A DNA stretch of 64,000 bases from Polytrichum commune (taxonomy: Eukaryota; Streptophyta; Polytrichopsida; Polytrichales; Polytrichaceae). Made by a program: the position numbers and the translations under genes. Every line of letters begins with the position of its first letter. The first letter of the stretch is position 1. The stretch covers positions 12,152,001-12,216,000 of the forward strand of contig OX485806.1 in NCBI GenBank assembly GCA_950295325.1, read 5' to 3'. The notes below the pieces were generated by a model, which saw only the letters and a program-made list of their open reading frames with translations, was not told where the DNA came from and searched no databases. This document shows, one piece after another, positions 24,204 to 34,738 of this stretch.

Positions 24204-24790
24204 AGCAGGCCTAAAGGTGGGTTTACATTAGGGTCCAAAAGCAAAGAAACTCCAAAAATCGAGAGATCCTATTGGTTGAGAGCAAATTTTCAAACGCAAG
24301 GAGTTTACACAAGGGCTTGGGTGAAGGTATGAAGAGATGACATTGACGCTAGTGTGGCGTCACTTTCCCTCCAAATCTCGAGTGTCCTCACGCATGAATA
24401 TACTCTGCCTAGTTTGAGAAACAGATCTTCAATCTTAGGCCCCAAGATCAAAAAAACCCCAAAATTGAGCGATCCTATTGGTCGAGATCAACATTTCAAA
24501 CCCAAGGAGTTTACATAAGGGTCTACTTCCACAGTATGAACAAATGAGATGGTGTTAATATGACATCACTTTCCCATCAAATCTCGGTGGTCCATACTCA
24601 AGACACTCCCCCCAATTTGAGAAACCAATCTTCAAGCTTGGATCCAAGACCAAGAATTTCACATTAGAGTCCAATTCCAAAGTATGAAAACATGGAGTGC
24701 ATTGATGTGGCAATCACTTTCTCACAATCCCCACTCAAGAAAACAGTCCTAGTTTGAGAAACCAGTTGTCAGGATTGGGCCCATGCTCAA
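24204..24790. repeat. array of ~210 bp repeats
   Basis: Three imperfect units start near 24204, 24430 and 24640. They share blocks around TTTACATTAGGGTCCAA, GATCCTATTGGTYGAGA, CCAAGGAGTTTACA-AAGGG, CAAATCTCG and TAGTTTGAGAAAC. An inverted relative lies at about 51745-51910, and shares the GGTGGGTTTACATTAGGGTC end. No coding capacity. Confidence 0.55.
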
Positions 24791-25358
24791 GTACGAAAGC
24801 AAGGCCCATAACCCTTGGAAGACCAAGGAGCTCAATATACGGGCATATTGACAGGTTTTGCGAACCTTATTCACAGGTCTTTAAATCACTAGTAGAATTC
24901 TTAACCAGCTTAGTGATTGTCGTATAGTTGTCCATGTGGGGAGCACAGTCTCTCATGAGAGAAATCTGACAAATTCATTCATGTGCTGAGTTTCTAGGAC
25001 CAAGGCGTGAAAAACAACTGCATGAATGTGCTCTACACAGCGGCATGAGACAATAATAACCATGGGAAGAAAATTACCTTCCCAAGCTCGTTTATTAAAA
25101 GATAAGGTAAGCAAATAGAGAGGAGTGCAAGGGCAAACATAGCCAAACCAATTTGTAAGCCTTATATGATCACCTCCCGCACTTTCGTCAAACAAAACAA
25201 TAACTCTCGTTATCCACCTGCTTCCTCTGAAACAAATTCAACAATCGTGTAGGAACCTAATGTACAAACATCCCTTGCCTTCCTTGTTGCAAAAGGAAGA
25301 ATATTTGGACCTACCACTGGATTAACACAACCAGATTTCTTATGTTCATATCCACCAC
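24791..25358. other. 3' flank of the receptor kinase gene
   Basis: No exon is recognised. Probably intergenic DNA and 3' UTR of the minus-strand receptor gene. Confidence 0.4.
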
Positions 25359-28300
25359 TTAACGTTGAGATTGAAGCCTGCTCTCGTCATCCGATTCATC
25401 TGCAACTTCCTCGATTGGCTCCGGGACGATGTCACTGGAGCCACGCCGGGTGTGATGCAAATGGTAAACTTCTCGTGATGATGAGTTTGGACCACTGGAG
25501 GATGCCGACCCTGCTTGTCTTGCAATTGGTAACATTCCCGGGTAACTATCATCTCCGCTACGGTAATGCCCCGAGGCAGCGTTCGTATGCTGCCTCCAGC
25601 TGCCAAACAACGCATCGTTCCACGAACTGTGCAGGGAAGTGCGAAGCGCAAATGGCTCACCAAAATTCTCCTCCCTCACCACTTTATGAGGGTTTTCAAG
25701 GGCCTTCAGAATGTGCTTCATGCTGGGTCGCTTGGAAGGCTTAGAGTTCAGGCATGCCTTGGCGATGATGGCCACGGCCCAGACCTCTTCAAATAAATCC
25801 TCATCGATGATTAAAGATGGGTCGACGATCCTCGGCAAGGCATCCTTGTCGTTGACGTTGATAAGGGGGAGTGCCCAGTCAAGCCATTGTTGATCCGTTG
25901 AACCGCTAATGCCAAGCTTCCCAGAGACAAGCTCAAGAAGAATCTTTCCAAAACAGTAAACATCATATGCACCTGACACAACCCCATGACCTGGAGGAAC
26001 ATAGAGTGTTAACTGCAGCTCAGAAACTAAATACAACCGATCTGAGACCTTGATCTGTACTTCTTAATATTAAGCTCAGGTTGACATACAAAGTCCCTTG
26101 ACATACAACATCCAAACTCTATAGTATCTAAAGACAGAAAACCATAAAACAAAACTTTAAAAAAAAAATCAGACACAAGGAAAGAAAGGGATAAGAGAGT
26201 TCTATAAGGAAAAGTGAACTCACTTGGATCTGCCTGATCGTAGAATGAGCTGCAATCACAAAATTAGGTCACACACGTGAGTGTGTAGACAGGAATTACC
26301 TTGTGTGAATATGTCACCAAAAGAGTACACACACTACAGATAAACAATGATTTAAGCCTTAAACAAATGCCCAGATTGTTGTATCAAATAATAAAAGAAT
26401 TTCTGTCCAGATTATATCTGCACATGTGACAATCACGGGTTTCAGAATGGGCCTAACCTCGAAAATCCAAACATACGCGAGAAGATACTGGAGTTCTGGT
26501 CCCCATCTTGCATCCGTGCATCGCTCAAGCTCCCAATCCTTACCTCATATTTATCATCAAGCAGAATGCTGCTGGCTTTAACATCTCTGAAGAAAGTTAA
26601 GTACAGAAAAAAGTAAGAACCGATTTATGACAACCATGCTCACAAAAAAATGTGGTCTTGTCTGCAGAAAGAAGTGTTTCTGCATCATTCTGGTAGAACT
26701 AAGTCACAGTATTCAAGAAGTTTGCATCGCATCCAAAAATTCACTACTTCAATCATTCATAACCAGAGCCAATAAAAAAATGGCATTGTGTCACCGATTG
26801 ACACTAAGTCATGGATGTTTGGCAACAGGGACACCAACATTACCTGTGGATAATGGGTGGAGTACATTCAGAGTGCAAGTATGCCAGGCCCTCAGCAGTC
26901 CCAATGGCAATCTTGAGACGGGTAATCCAGTCCAGAGATTGCAAGCCATCTTCACAGGGACCTGAGCTGCTCTTCTTATGCAACGAAGATGCAAGGTCTG
27001 AATTTGGGTAGAATCTGTACACCAAAAACTTTTCTTCTTCCCGATCTAGGCAATGTCCAAGGAGCGAAACCAACTTTGTATGTGAAGCTTTGTCGAAAAC
27101 TTCCAGCTCTGACAGATACAGATCTCTCTTTACCTTATTAAGATCTATTTTCTTGACAACAATGGAGGTCCCACCACTGATCTCACCCCTGTAAAGATCA
27201 CCGGTGTGGCCAGTGGTAATCAAATTAGAAACTGAGAACTTGTTCGTTGCACTTTGAAGCTGTGAGTAAGTGAAGGTCTGACCCCATCCCCCAACAGCTG
27301 ACACTCTGCCGCTTACCATTGCCTCCTTGTTGCGCAGCATCTGGCATGGGTGGAGGCAGAACACCATCACACCCACAAACAATATCAAGCCAATGCCGCC
27401 GAAAACTCCTGCAAGGATGGGACCTAGGTGTTTTTGGTTCTTGTCCTGCTGAATGGCTGAGGGGAGTCCGTAGGGAGTTGTTGCAGAGACAGGCGGAGGT
27501 CCAAAATAGGTACTTGGAGAGGAGGCATTGAAGCTAAAATCAACCCCCAGTCTGAGGTAAAAGATCTTGCAAGCTCTCAAAGTGTGTTGTCTCTCCACTT
27601 GCGCCAAGCAGTTTTTCTTCGTGTTTGAGGAGGGAAAAAAACCCATCGGAAGGCTGCCATTGAAATAGTTGTTTTCCATGTCGAGGATCTGAATTGTCTG
27701 TTGGTTAGTAACCTGCTGGGGTATAGGACCGTAAAAACTGTTTAATGAGATGTCAATAACCTGCAAATCAGGAAGAGCGAGCAAGCCGCTGGGATACAAA
27801 CTTCTGAGATTGTTGCCAGAAACATGGAACACCTGTAGGCTTTGCAATGAGCTCACAAAAGCCGGGATCTCTCCTTCAAGGTGGTTGTTGTCCAAATTCA
27901 GTACTCTCAAAGCTTTGCACCCTGTCATAATCTCCCCAGGTATCAACCCTGTAAGATTATTATTTGAAAGATTCAGCTGTGTAAGATTTGCCAGCCTCCC
28001 AAGCTCCAGTGGGATTGAGCCTTGCAAAAAGTTGCTAGAAAGGTCTAATTGGTTGAGAGATGCAAAACTCCCAAGGTCCGGTGACACGGTTGAGTTCAAC
28101 ATGTTGTTTGCCAAATTCAGTATCTGAAGATTCTGATGGGAACTTACAGACAACTGCATTGCCCCGGTCATGTTATTTTGAGATAAATCCAAGATGGTCA
28201 ACTGAGGTGCACTTAGGTCAGGAATTGACCCCACAAAGCTATTCCCAGAGAGATTCAGGTAAGTCAAGTTGCTGAAGGTACCAAAGATTGGCTGTATACT

Positions 28301-28777
28301 TCCACCAAGCTGGTTGTTTGCAAGGGATAAGTATTGCAGACTTGATAGATTTGTAAAAGTAGATGGAATTGAGCCATTGAGGGAGCATCCTGAAAGATCT
28401 AAAGTCTCCAGAGTGGATAAACTCCCGAACCAGTCAGGCACAGAACCTGAAATTGGTAATTGAGAGGCATTCAAGGAGACCAAGAATGGCAATTGCATCA
28501 AAGCAGTCAAATTCGATAAGTAGGGCTTCACTGACGACCTAGGTAAGCCTGTCAAGATTAATGATTCAATGTGGCGGTTGTCTTTGGTACATGCCACTCC
28601 ACGCCAGAACGCACACGGATCCATAAGTGGCTGCCAGGCACTACTGGAGATAGACAGCTGCATTGTCAGTTGCTTCATTGCCGTTGTTTCGTTCGCATCC
28701 AATATTGCCATTGCTGGCAACAGAAGTAGCCAGCATTGAAGGGCCAGGGCCAATGCCCAAATCATCCAAACCCTCAT
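25359..28777 (-). CDS. LRR receptor-like (pseudo)kinase, At2g16250 type
   Basis: This is a single-pass plasma-membrane receptor-like protein. Exons (minus): 28777-26844, 26586-26458, 26249-26224 (a 26 nt micro-exon) and 25990-25359, all in phase, giving 906 residues. Residues 1-24 are a signal peptide. An LRR N-cap with W58 and paired Cys (C55, C63) is followed by about 11-12 leucine-rich repeats to about residue 380. The membrane span is at 451-476 and the kinase-like domain at about 512-790. The C-terminal tail is Ser/Arg-rich. The DVYCFGKILLELVSGKLGIS segment is typical of the At2g16250 subgroup. The kinase core is degenerate. The glycine loop is GHTGDLY. HRD is kept (644-646), but the loop Asn is Ser651 (HRDVKASS). 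The DFG position reads GSL (664-666). Catalysis is therefore doubtful, as expected for this subgroup. The ligand is unknown. Confidence 0.88.
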
Positions 28778-29870
28778 AGTGGAAGTACTTTTTCAATCTT
28801 CCCGCACTGTCTGTCTGCAACCCATCGGCACGAAATACTTCTGACCTGTCACTGCAAATGCCGTTTCTAGAAAATCCTACAGACTCTCCCACACCAACCT
28901 GCAATACCTATGTTTATCGACCATGAACAAAGTGCTCCTCCTGTTGCTGGGCTAACAAAGTGTTGTGGTTTCACTGTCCTGCATCCTGTTTGCTGTGGCG
29001 CATCTTGACTTCAATTCAAGCAGAACCAGTCAAAACTCATCAGAAATGCTCTGCTTCTTTCCATGACTTTGTAATAATGGCACACCATCCTCCCACCAAA
29101 ATATTTGATCCTCACATAGTGAGGCCACTGCTACAGCGTCCATTTTGTACTCCTGAAGACACCAACAGTCCGTGAGTTGAGCGCAACACATGTCTGTTCA
29201 GAGGACAGGATTTCATTGAGAGCTGGTAATCATTTCAGGTTGAATGAAAGAAATGAGGAGAAAGCACTATCACTAAACAGAGACATACCTCCACACTCAG
29301 AATGCATACATCCAACCCAAACATTATGGCAGTTATTGATCAATGGAACAGAGTAGAAGCTGGATATCCAAGGTTCTCAAAACTCCAATTCTAGGTCTAT
29401 TTCTGATACATTACTAAAATTTCATAACTGCACCACATTCACAAATTTACGTAAACCTCAAAATAACCTAGCAGATTATAAACACGCACAAGTTTTGGAT
29501 TCAACAAAACGTGCTTTAACCAGGGGGTAGTTATTTGAAGAAATTATTCCACTTAACCACTTCCGGTTTGAACTAGACAAAGCATTCACCCGGTTCCAGA
29601 GACGAAGATTCAAGAAACAACAAAAGAGTTCAAAAGCTTATACCCCAAACAAAATGGAACGCTCTCGACAGCGACTTTCTCTTACTACTGTTCCCCCAGC
29701 AAACTAGATTGCACACCTCGGCTGCCTAAGTAGACACATGTGCTTCTTTAATGGCCAGCAAGAAAAAAGCTGATTGGTCGAACACAACACAATCTACTCC
29801 CCCGTGGCCAAATTGCTCACGGAACGCAACACTTCACAATGTTGGAAATGACCATATTTGAATGTCTATG
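28778..29870. other. upstream region of the receptor kinase gene
   Basis: No conserved coding exon is recognised. It probably contains 5' UTR and promoter of the minus-strand receptor gene. Confidence 0.4.
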
Positions 29871-29874
29871 TTAT

Positions 29875-30470
29875 AGAAGCGCTTCCGATCGTGCAAGCCA
29901 TTCTTTAAAACTGAGTAGCAAATATATCAATTTGTGACGAATATGAGTACACCCATGTCCACATTTACATAGAACACAAATACACATGCTTATTTGATGT
30001 GCACTTTCGCCTCAAATGTGAATTCTCGCACATTGGCGTTGCTATCAGAAGTTCGCTAGTCGCACACAACGACAAAGACCAGCTACAGAAAAGCAAAGAA
30101 AGCAGACATTACAATCAACAGCAGAGTGGAGGACCGACCATATGAACAGATCAAGAGACCAATAGAGAAGGGAAGAGCTATGGTTTTTAAGTATATGCCG
30201 GTGCCAGCATTGCAGCAATTGTAACCGGAACAAAAACCGATTCCCTCCTTGTGCACAATCCAGACTCCTCAAAAACCGCAAAGCCACCTTTATCTATGTT
30301 ATCGAATCCCTTCCAATCGTGCAAGCCATTCTCTACGGCTTGGTAGAGCCCCATATCAGTGTATGGCGAACATAAGTGCACACAATGATGTGGAACATAG
30401 ATGCTTATTTGATACGCGTCTAACGAATCTACCTTCACTTTCGCTCCAAACATGCCATTCACAGAATTCA
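29875..30470. repeat. duplicated ~155 bp segment containing a 94-codon ORF of unknown nature
   Basis: About 29880-30035 and 30310-30465 align: both have TTCC(G/A)ATCGTGCAAGCCATTCT, an ATATCA/TATCAGT block, CATAG-ACA, GATGCTTATTTGAT or TGCTTATTTGAT, and CACTTTCGC. The second copy lies in an uninterrupted minus-strand ORF (30471-30187, 94 codons) that contains FGAKVKVDSLDAYQISIYV. The ORF matches no family I recognise. It may be a real small gene, or a fragment of an unidentified element. Confidence 0.4.
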
Positions 30471-30589
30471 CACATTCACAACAGAGAACAGAAACACCAT
30501 CACCACTCGCATCCTACTTACTCCTCTTCGATCGAAAGCTCCCTACACCTTCCTCATCGAGTGCAATCGTTGTAGCTGCATTGCTCCAA

Positions 30590-31100
30590 AATCCTCGCTC
30601 CAAACCCTATCCCGGCCGTTCTGTTTCGTTTCTGTTCTATTCTACTCTATTCTGTTCCTGCTTCTGCTTCTGTTTCTGTTCAGTTCAAGGTGCAATGTGA
30701 TTGTAATGCTGCACGGATTACGGCGGTGGCGAGCGGAGGCGCGTCGCCATTGCCGCAGTCGCGATGGTGCAAGAAAACCTTGCGATCTGCGATTGCGGCT
30801 ACAATGACGCGCGAGGCCCTTGCGAATAATGCGAATGCGAGAAGCAAAGCCCAGCAAACAGCTGAGCTCCGAGCTCCGAGCTCCGCTCGCAAGTGTGTAT
30901 TTTCGGAGTGTCTCTCCCTCCCTCCCTCCCTCGCGGGAATCATGAGTGGATGAATAAACGAACGAACGTGGTGATGAGTGGATGAATGTGTTCTGTCGCG
31001 TAGTGGATGAGGAGTACGGGTGTCCCGCTTTTGAGGGGCGCGCAGGTGGATGAACAGAGTATTCCAGCTGAGCTCCGCCGTTTTTAGACAACCGGGGGCG
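30590..31100. other. locally GC-rich, CpG-containing segment
   Basis: This segment is visibly richer in GC and CpG than its surroundings (GGCGGTGGCG, GCGCGTCGCC, GACGCGCGAGG). It has a CTGCTT/TGTTCT-type pyrimidine tract at about 30640-30680 and a CTCC run at 30910-30930. ORFs run on both strands (to about 174 codons, minus), but none looks like a conserved protein. It could be a promoter or leader of an unannotated transcript. Confidence 0.35.
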
Positions 31101-31172
31101 GACAGATAGGGTGGATAAAGGCTTGGAGCATGAAACTTTTAAGAGGGATGGCCCGGGTCCCAACAAACTTGA

Positions 31173-31825
31173 GGGCCCACTTCACACACGACCCAAGAGC
31201 CGTGACTATGAAATTGTGAGAGCCCAAAAGAAAGCGTCCCAAGGCCATCCCAACACACCACCAAAATCATCTAGTGTGGTCACGGACCCTCGAGTGTACT
31301 TTCAAGTCATATGCGACCGGGCCCCCAACCAAATGCTCTTTCAATGATTTTTATGCATGCGGGTCCCACACATGATTGTGAGGGCCCAAAAGAAAGTGTC
31401 CCAAGGCCATCCCAACACACCACCAAAATCATCTAGTGTGGTCACGGACCCTCGAGTGTACTTTCAAGTCATATGTGACTGGGCCCCCAACCAAATGCTC
31501 TTTCGATGATTTTTATGCATGCGGGGTCCCACACTTGATAAAATAGAATAAATCAACGGTTATGAATGTTCGGAGTACCATGGTCTCCCGGTTTTGTGTT
31601 AGGCCTATTTCCAAGAAGTGGTTTTTGAAAATAGTTCAAGTGATCACGAAACGTGATCCATTTGATGCCATTTAGACTCTACATCCATCTCGCATTCACA
31701 TACTGTGTTGGTCCCTCAAGCGTAGTGTGAAGCGAACTTGGACCGGCTCCGCCATTTCCACCAATGAGAGTGCTTGAAGTGTAATGGCCACAGGCTCTGA
31801 GTCTCTTGTGTGAAGTGGCCCTTAC
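31173..31825. mobile_element. MITE of the GGGCCACTTCACAC family with an internal tandem duplication
   Basis: The left end is GGGCCCACTTCACACACGAC and the right end, reverse-complemented, is GGGCCACTTCACACAAGAGA. They match the termini of the elements at 31935 and 38898. Inside, 31213-31374 and 31375-31538 are a direct 162 bp tandem duplication that is about 95% identical by eye. TTA follows the right end. The left target site is not clear. Confidence 0.55.
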
Positions 31826-31934
31826 GGTATAAAGTGCCCCTTCACTACACTAGGTAAATGGTACATGGGGTCTTGAATGGTTACATTTTCCGCCTAAGTG
31901 GGCCACTTCTACTAGGATATGAAACACACGATTA

Positions 31935-32251
31935 GGGCCACTTCGCACACGAGACTGAAGGCCCGTGAGCGTTGCATTCTAAGATCTCTCATTGGTTGAA
32001 AAGGCCAAGACCGTTCGAGTTCACTTCAAACTACAAGGTGTGAGGCCTAAGGACCCAAAGCAATTATCACGGATGAAAGGTCTACATGGGTTTCGGCATA
32101 CTATAAAATAATGTTTCATGGTATGTCAGAATTTGCATCAGGTTGCATGCAAATTATGGCAAACCGCGTCAATGGTACAACCTTTGGGATGAGAATCAAG
32201 GGCCCTCACAACTATGTGAACATGGCCCTTGGCTCCTGTGTGAAGTGGCCC
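31935..32251. mobile_element. Harbinger-like MITE, ~317 bp
   Basis: The termini are GGGCCACTTCGCACACGAG and, reverse-complemented on the right, GGGCCACTTCACACAGGAG. It is flanked by TTA on the left and TTG on the right, so the target duplication is imperfect. It is collinear with the longer copy at 38898-39440, which carries about 270 bp of extra sequence in the middle. Non-coding. Confidence 0.6.
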
Positions 32252-34227
32252 TTGGTACAGTACCAAATCCAAATGAAGGGCATAACCACTTTCCTCGTCA
32301 TCTTCGGAGCTCATATGAACGTCTTACTCACTATCAAAGTGCATATATTGGTGCTCATTAAATGGCCGTATAGGTTACCTCCCCCCAACCACCAATGGTG
32401 TTGATGATTGAGCCTAGAATAATTATCATATCTTGAACACATAGTCCAATCTTTTTTAAACACGTGTCTTTTTGGTGTCCATTCTTGGAGCCACACCGAA
32501 CCCACATACCATTCAAATACACGTGCCTTGGTAAGAGAAGTTAACATAACAAGGTTTGCCTCCTTGGATTTGACTTACTAGTGTGCCCCCACACTATTGA
32601 AATTCCATCATCGACCCCTCTCAATGACTTTGCAATTGCTAAGGTGGGCATGCCCTTTAGCTATGCACCCCCACTTCTCGTCAATTCCGAAACTCGTATT
32701 TCTTTTTTGGAGCCTGAATAATTTGTTTATTCTCGATGTCAATATTCTTGAGGTCATTAAATGGTCATATAGGTCTCCCCTCCTCCCCTCTACGAGTATG
32801 TTGAATATTGAGCCTAGAATGGTCAAGATATTTTCACCATGTAGTCCAATCTCTTTTAAACACGTGTATTTTTGTTGGTTTTCATTCTTATATCCACACT
32901 GAACCGCATGTTGCTCAGAATATAGGTGTTTGGTTAGGAAAAGTAACCAAGTAAGGGCGACGTATATGAGGTGGTGTAGGCCACATTGTTGCTCCAAGAT
33001 AAATCATGGAGGTCATTCTGATTAACATGGCATGTTCATATTAATGTCACTAATAAAAGGGGGTCTTTTCAATATGGCCCATTTGACACATTGTTTTATT
33101 TGAAGATTTGTCACTACACCACATGTCTGATTAGTGCAGCCCACACTATTCATCAACATGTGTAAATGACCTTACAATCACTAGGTGGCAACCAAAAATA
33201 AATAAAGTGGGTTAGGACACTTGTTGCTACGAGATACGTCATGGAGGTCACTTAATTAGCATGCCACATTGATAATTGTGCTACACTACTTCATGTTTAT
33301 AGTGGAGTAGGAAAACGGGTGTGGGGGAAGGGGGGAGGGGGGAGGGGGGGGAGGGGAGTGTTTATATTTTACACGAGACTTGACACATTGTCTTATAGAC
33401 AAAAACATCACACTTTGGGTCAAATTGGTCGATTTGACACATGTTTGACACATAACGAGATACTTTACAAGGCGTCCTTGTAGGTGACTCGTATCAAGCG
33501 AACTTGTTGAGAATACTTCATTCTTTTGTTCTTTTTTCTTCTCTCCGAGTGTGTCATGGACCTTATTATTGGACTCATGGTTGGACCAAGCTCAATAGTT
33601 GGTTTCTGCAATAGGTGGAGGATTTGTTGAGTTGAGACCGAAAAGAATTGGCAGGATATTGGCGCCACTTCAATCTTCCATACTTTAGACTTGGACCTTG
33701 ATGTAACTTCTCCTTGCATCCAAACTTTAGCTCTTGACCATTTGAATTTCTCAATTTTGGAGTTCCCTGGGTCCTCAACCCTAGCAATCCACCGTGAACA
33801 TGTCCACCGATCTTTGTTACACAATTTTTGATTGAATTTTCTAAAGGTATTCAAGATCGTCTTGAAAGTGGGAAGGAGTCTAAGGCACAATTCCATGTGA
33901 CACTAGAGTTGGCAAAAACATTTGCAAGCTTGCCACCTAAATCTTAGCCATGACCATTCAAATATCAATTCCTCTTCATTTTGGTTTTTGGTTTTTCGCC
34001 CTCAAATGTTGGATTTAGAAAGTGAGATTATGCTCACCGGATTTTGTCAAGACCTTTTCATTTTGACAAGTATATCACAAAACATAGTGAGCCATTAAAG
34101 ACCAAAGAAATTGTTGGAGTTGTTGAGGGAGGGTGCCACTATACATAACTTGTCACCTCACTTTTGAATGTTATTTTAGGTTTGAGGCCTTGAGGGGTAA
34201 GTAAGAGCAATAGAGTTGAGATTGGGT
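32252..34227. other. gene-free stretch with repeats and a G-rich run
   Basis: It holds two copies of the ~120 bp dispersed repeat (about 32435-32555 and 32835-32965). A purine/G tract at 33323-33358 consists of several runs of 4-8 G separated by single A or AA. The longest ORF (33896-33465, minus, 143 codons) shows no recognisable domain. Confidence 0.5.
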
Positions 34228-34292
34228 ACCTTAACAGGGTTTAATGCCAAGGGTGGGTCGAACGGGCATTCCAATCACGCTGATCACATGGT
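34228..34292 (+). mobile_element. SINE 3' end fragment
   Basis: About 55-60 bp is nearly identical to the 3' end of the SINE at 15721-16103: GGGTTTAATGCCAAGGGTGG, then GAACGGGCATTCCAATCACG, then CTGATCACATGGTCA. There is no tRNA head. Confidence 0.65.
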
Positions 34293-34738
34293 CAACGTTT
34301 ATTCTTTTGGGTACCTTAACTTTATGGAGCCCACGTTAATTTTTAACCCACATCAAAGCTCCTATTTGCAACTAGTTTGGATCACACTAATCGTTTCCTA
34401 AAAGATCGACACATGTGAATGTTACGCTTTGATGTAAGGTGATTATTTGTATTCTATGCAACAAGTTCACCATAAACTTCAAGCAAGATCGAGGGCGGAC
34501 TCTACGCCTTGGATGTACATTATTTCCACCCCAACTAGACAATTTGAGTGGCACAACTTCACTATTTCCATGCATATCTCACACACTAATAGGATTCTTT
34601 AGTATACCATGAAAGATTGAATGTTATATTGAATGGACACCATTGGGAGAGGAGGGAGAAGAAGAAGAAGAAGAAGAATGTTGGTAAGGTAGTTGGTAGG
34701 AGAAATCGTCATTTGACCTACTTAGTTAAGACTAGACT

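Noticed and set aside
30642-31166. 174-codon minus-strand ORF in the GC-rich segment
   Set aside because: Low-complexity Arg/Ser-rich sequence with open frames on both strands is expected from local GC content. No conserved motif was seen.
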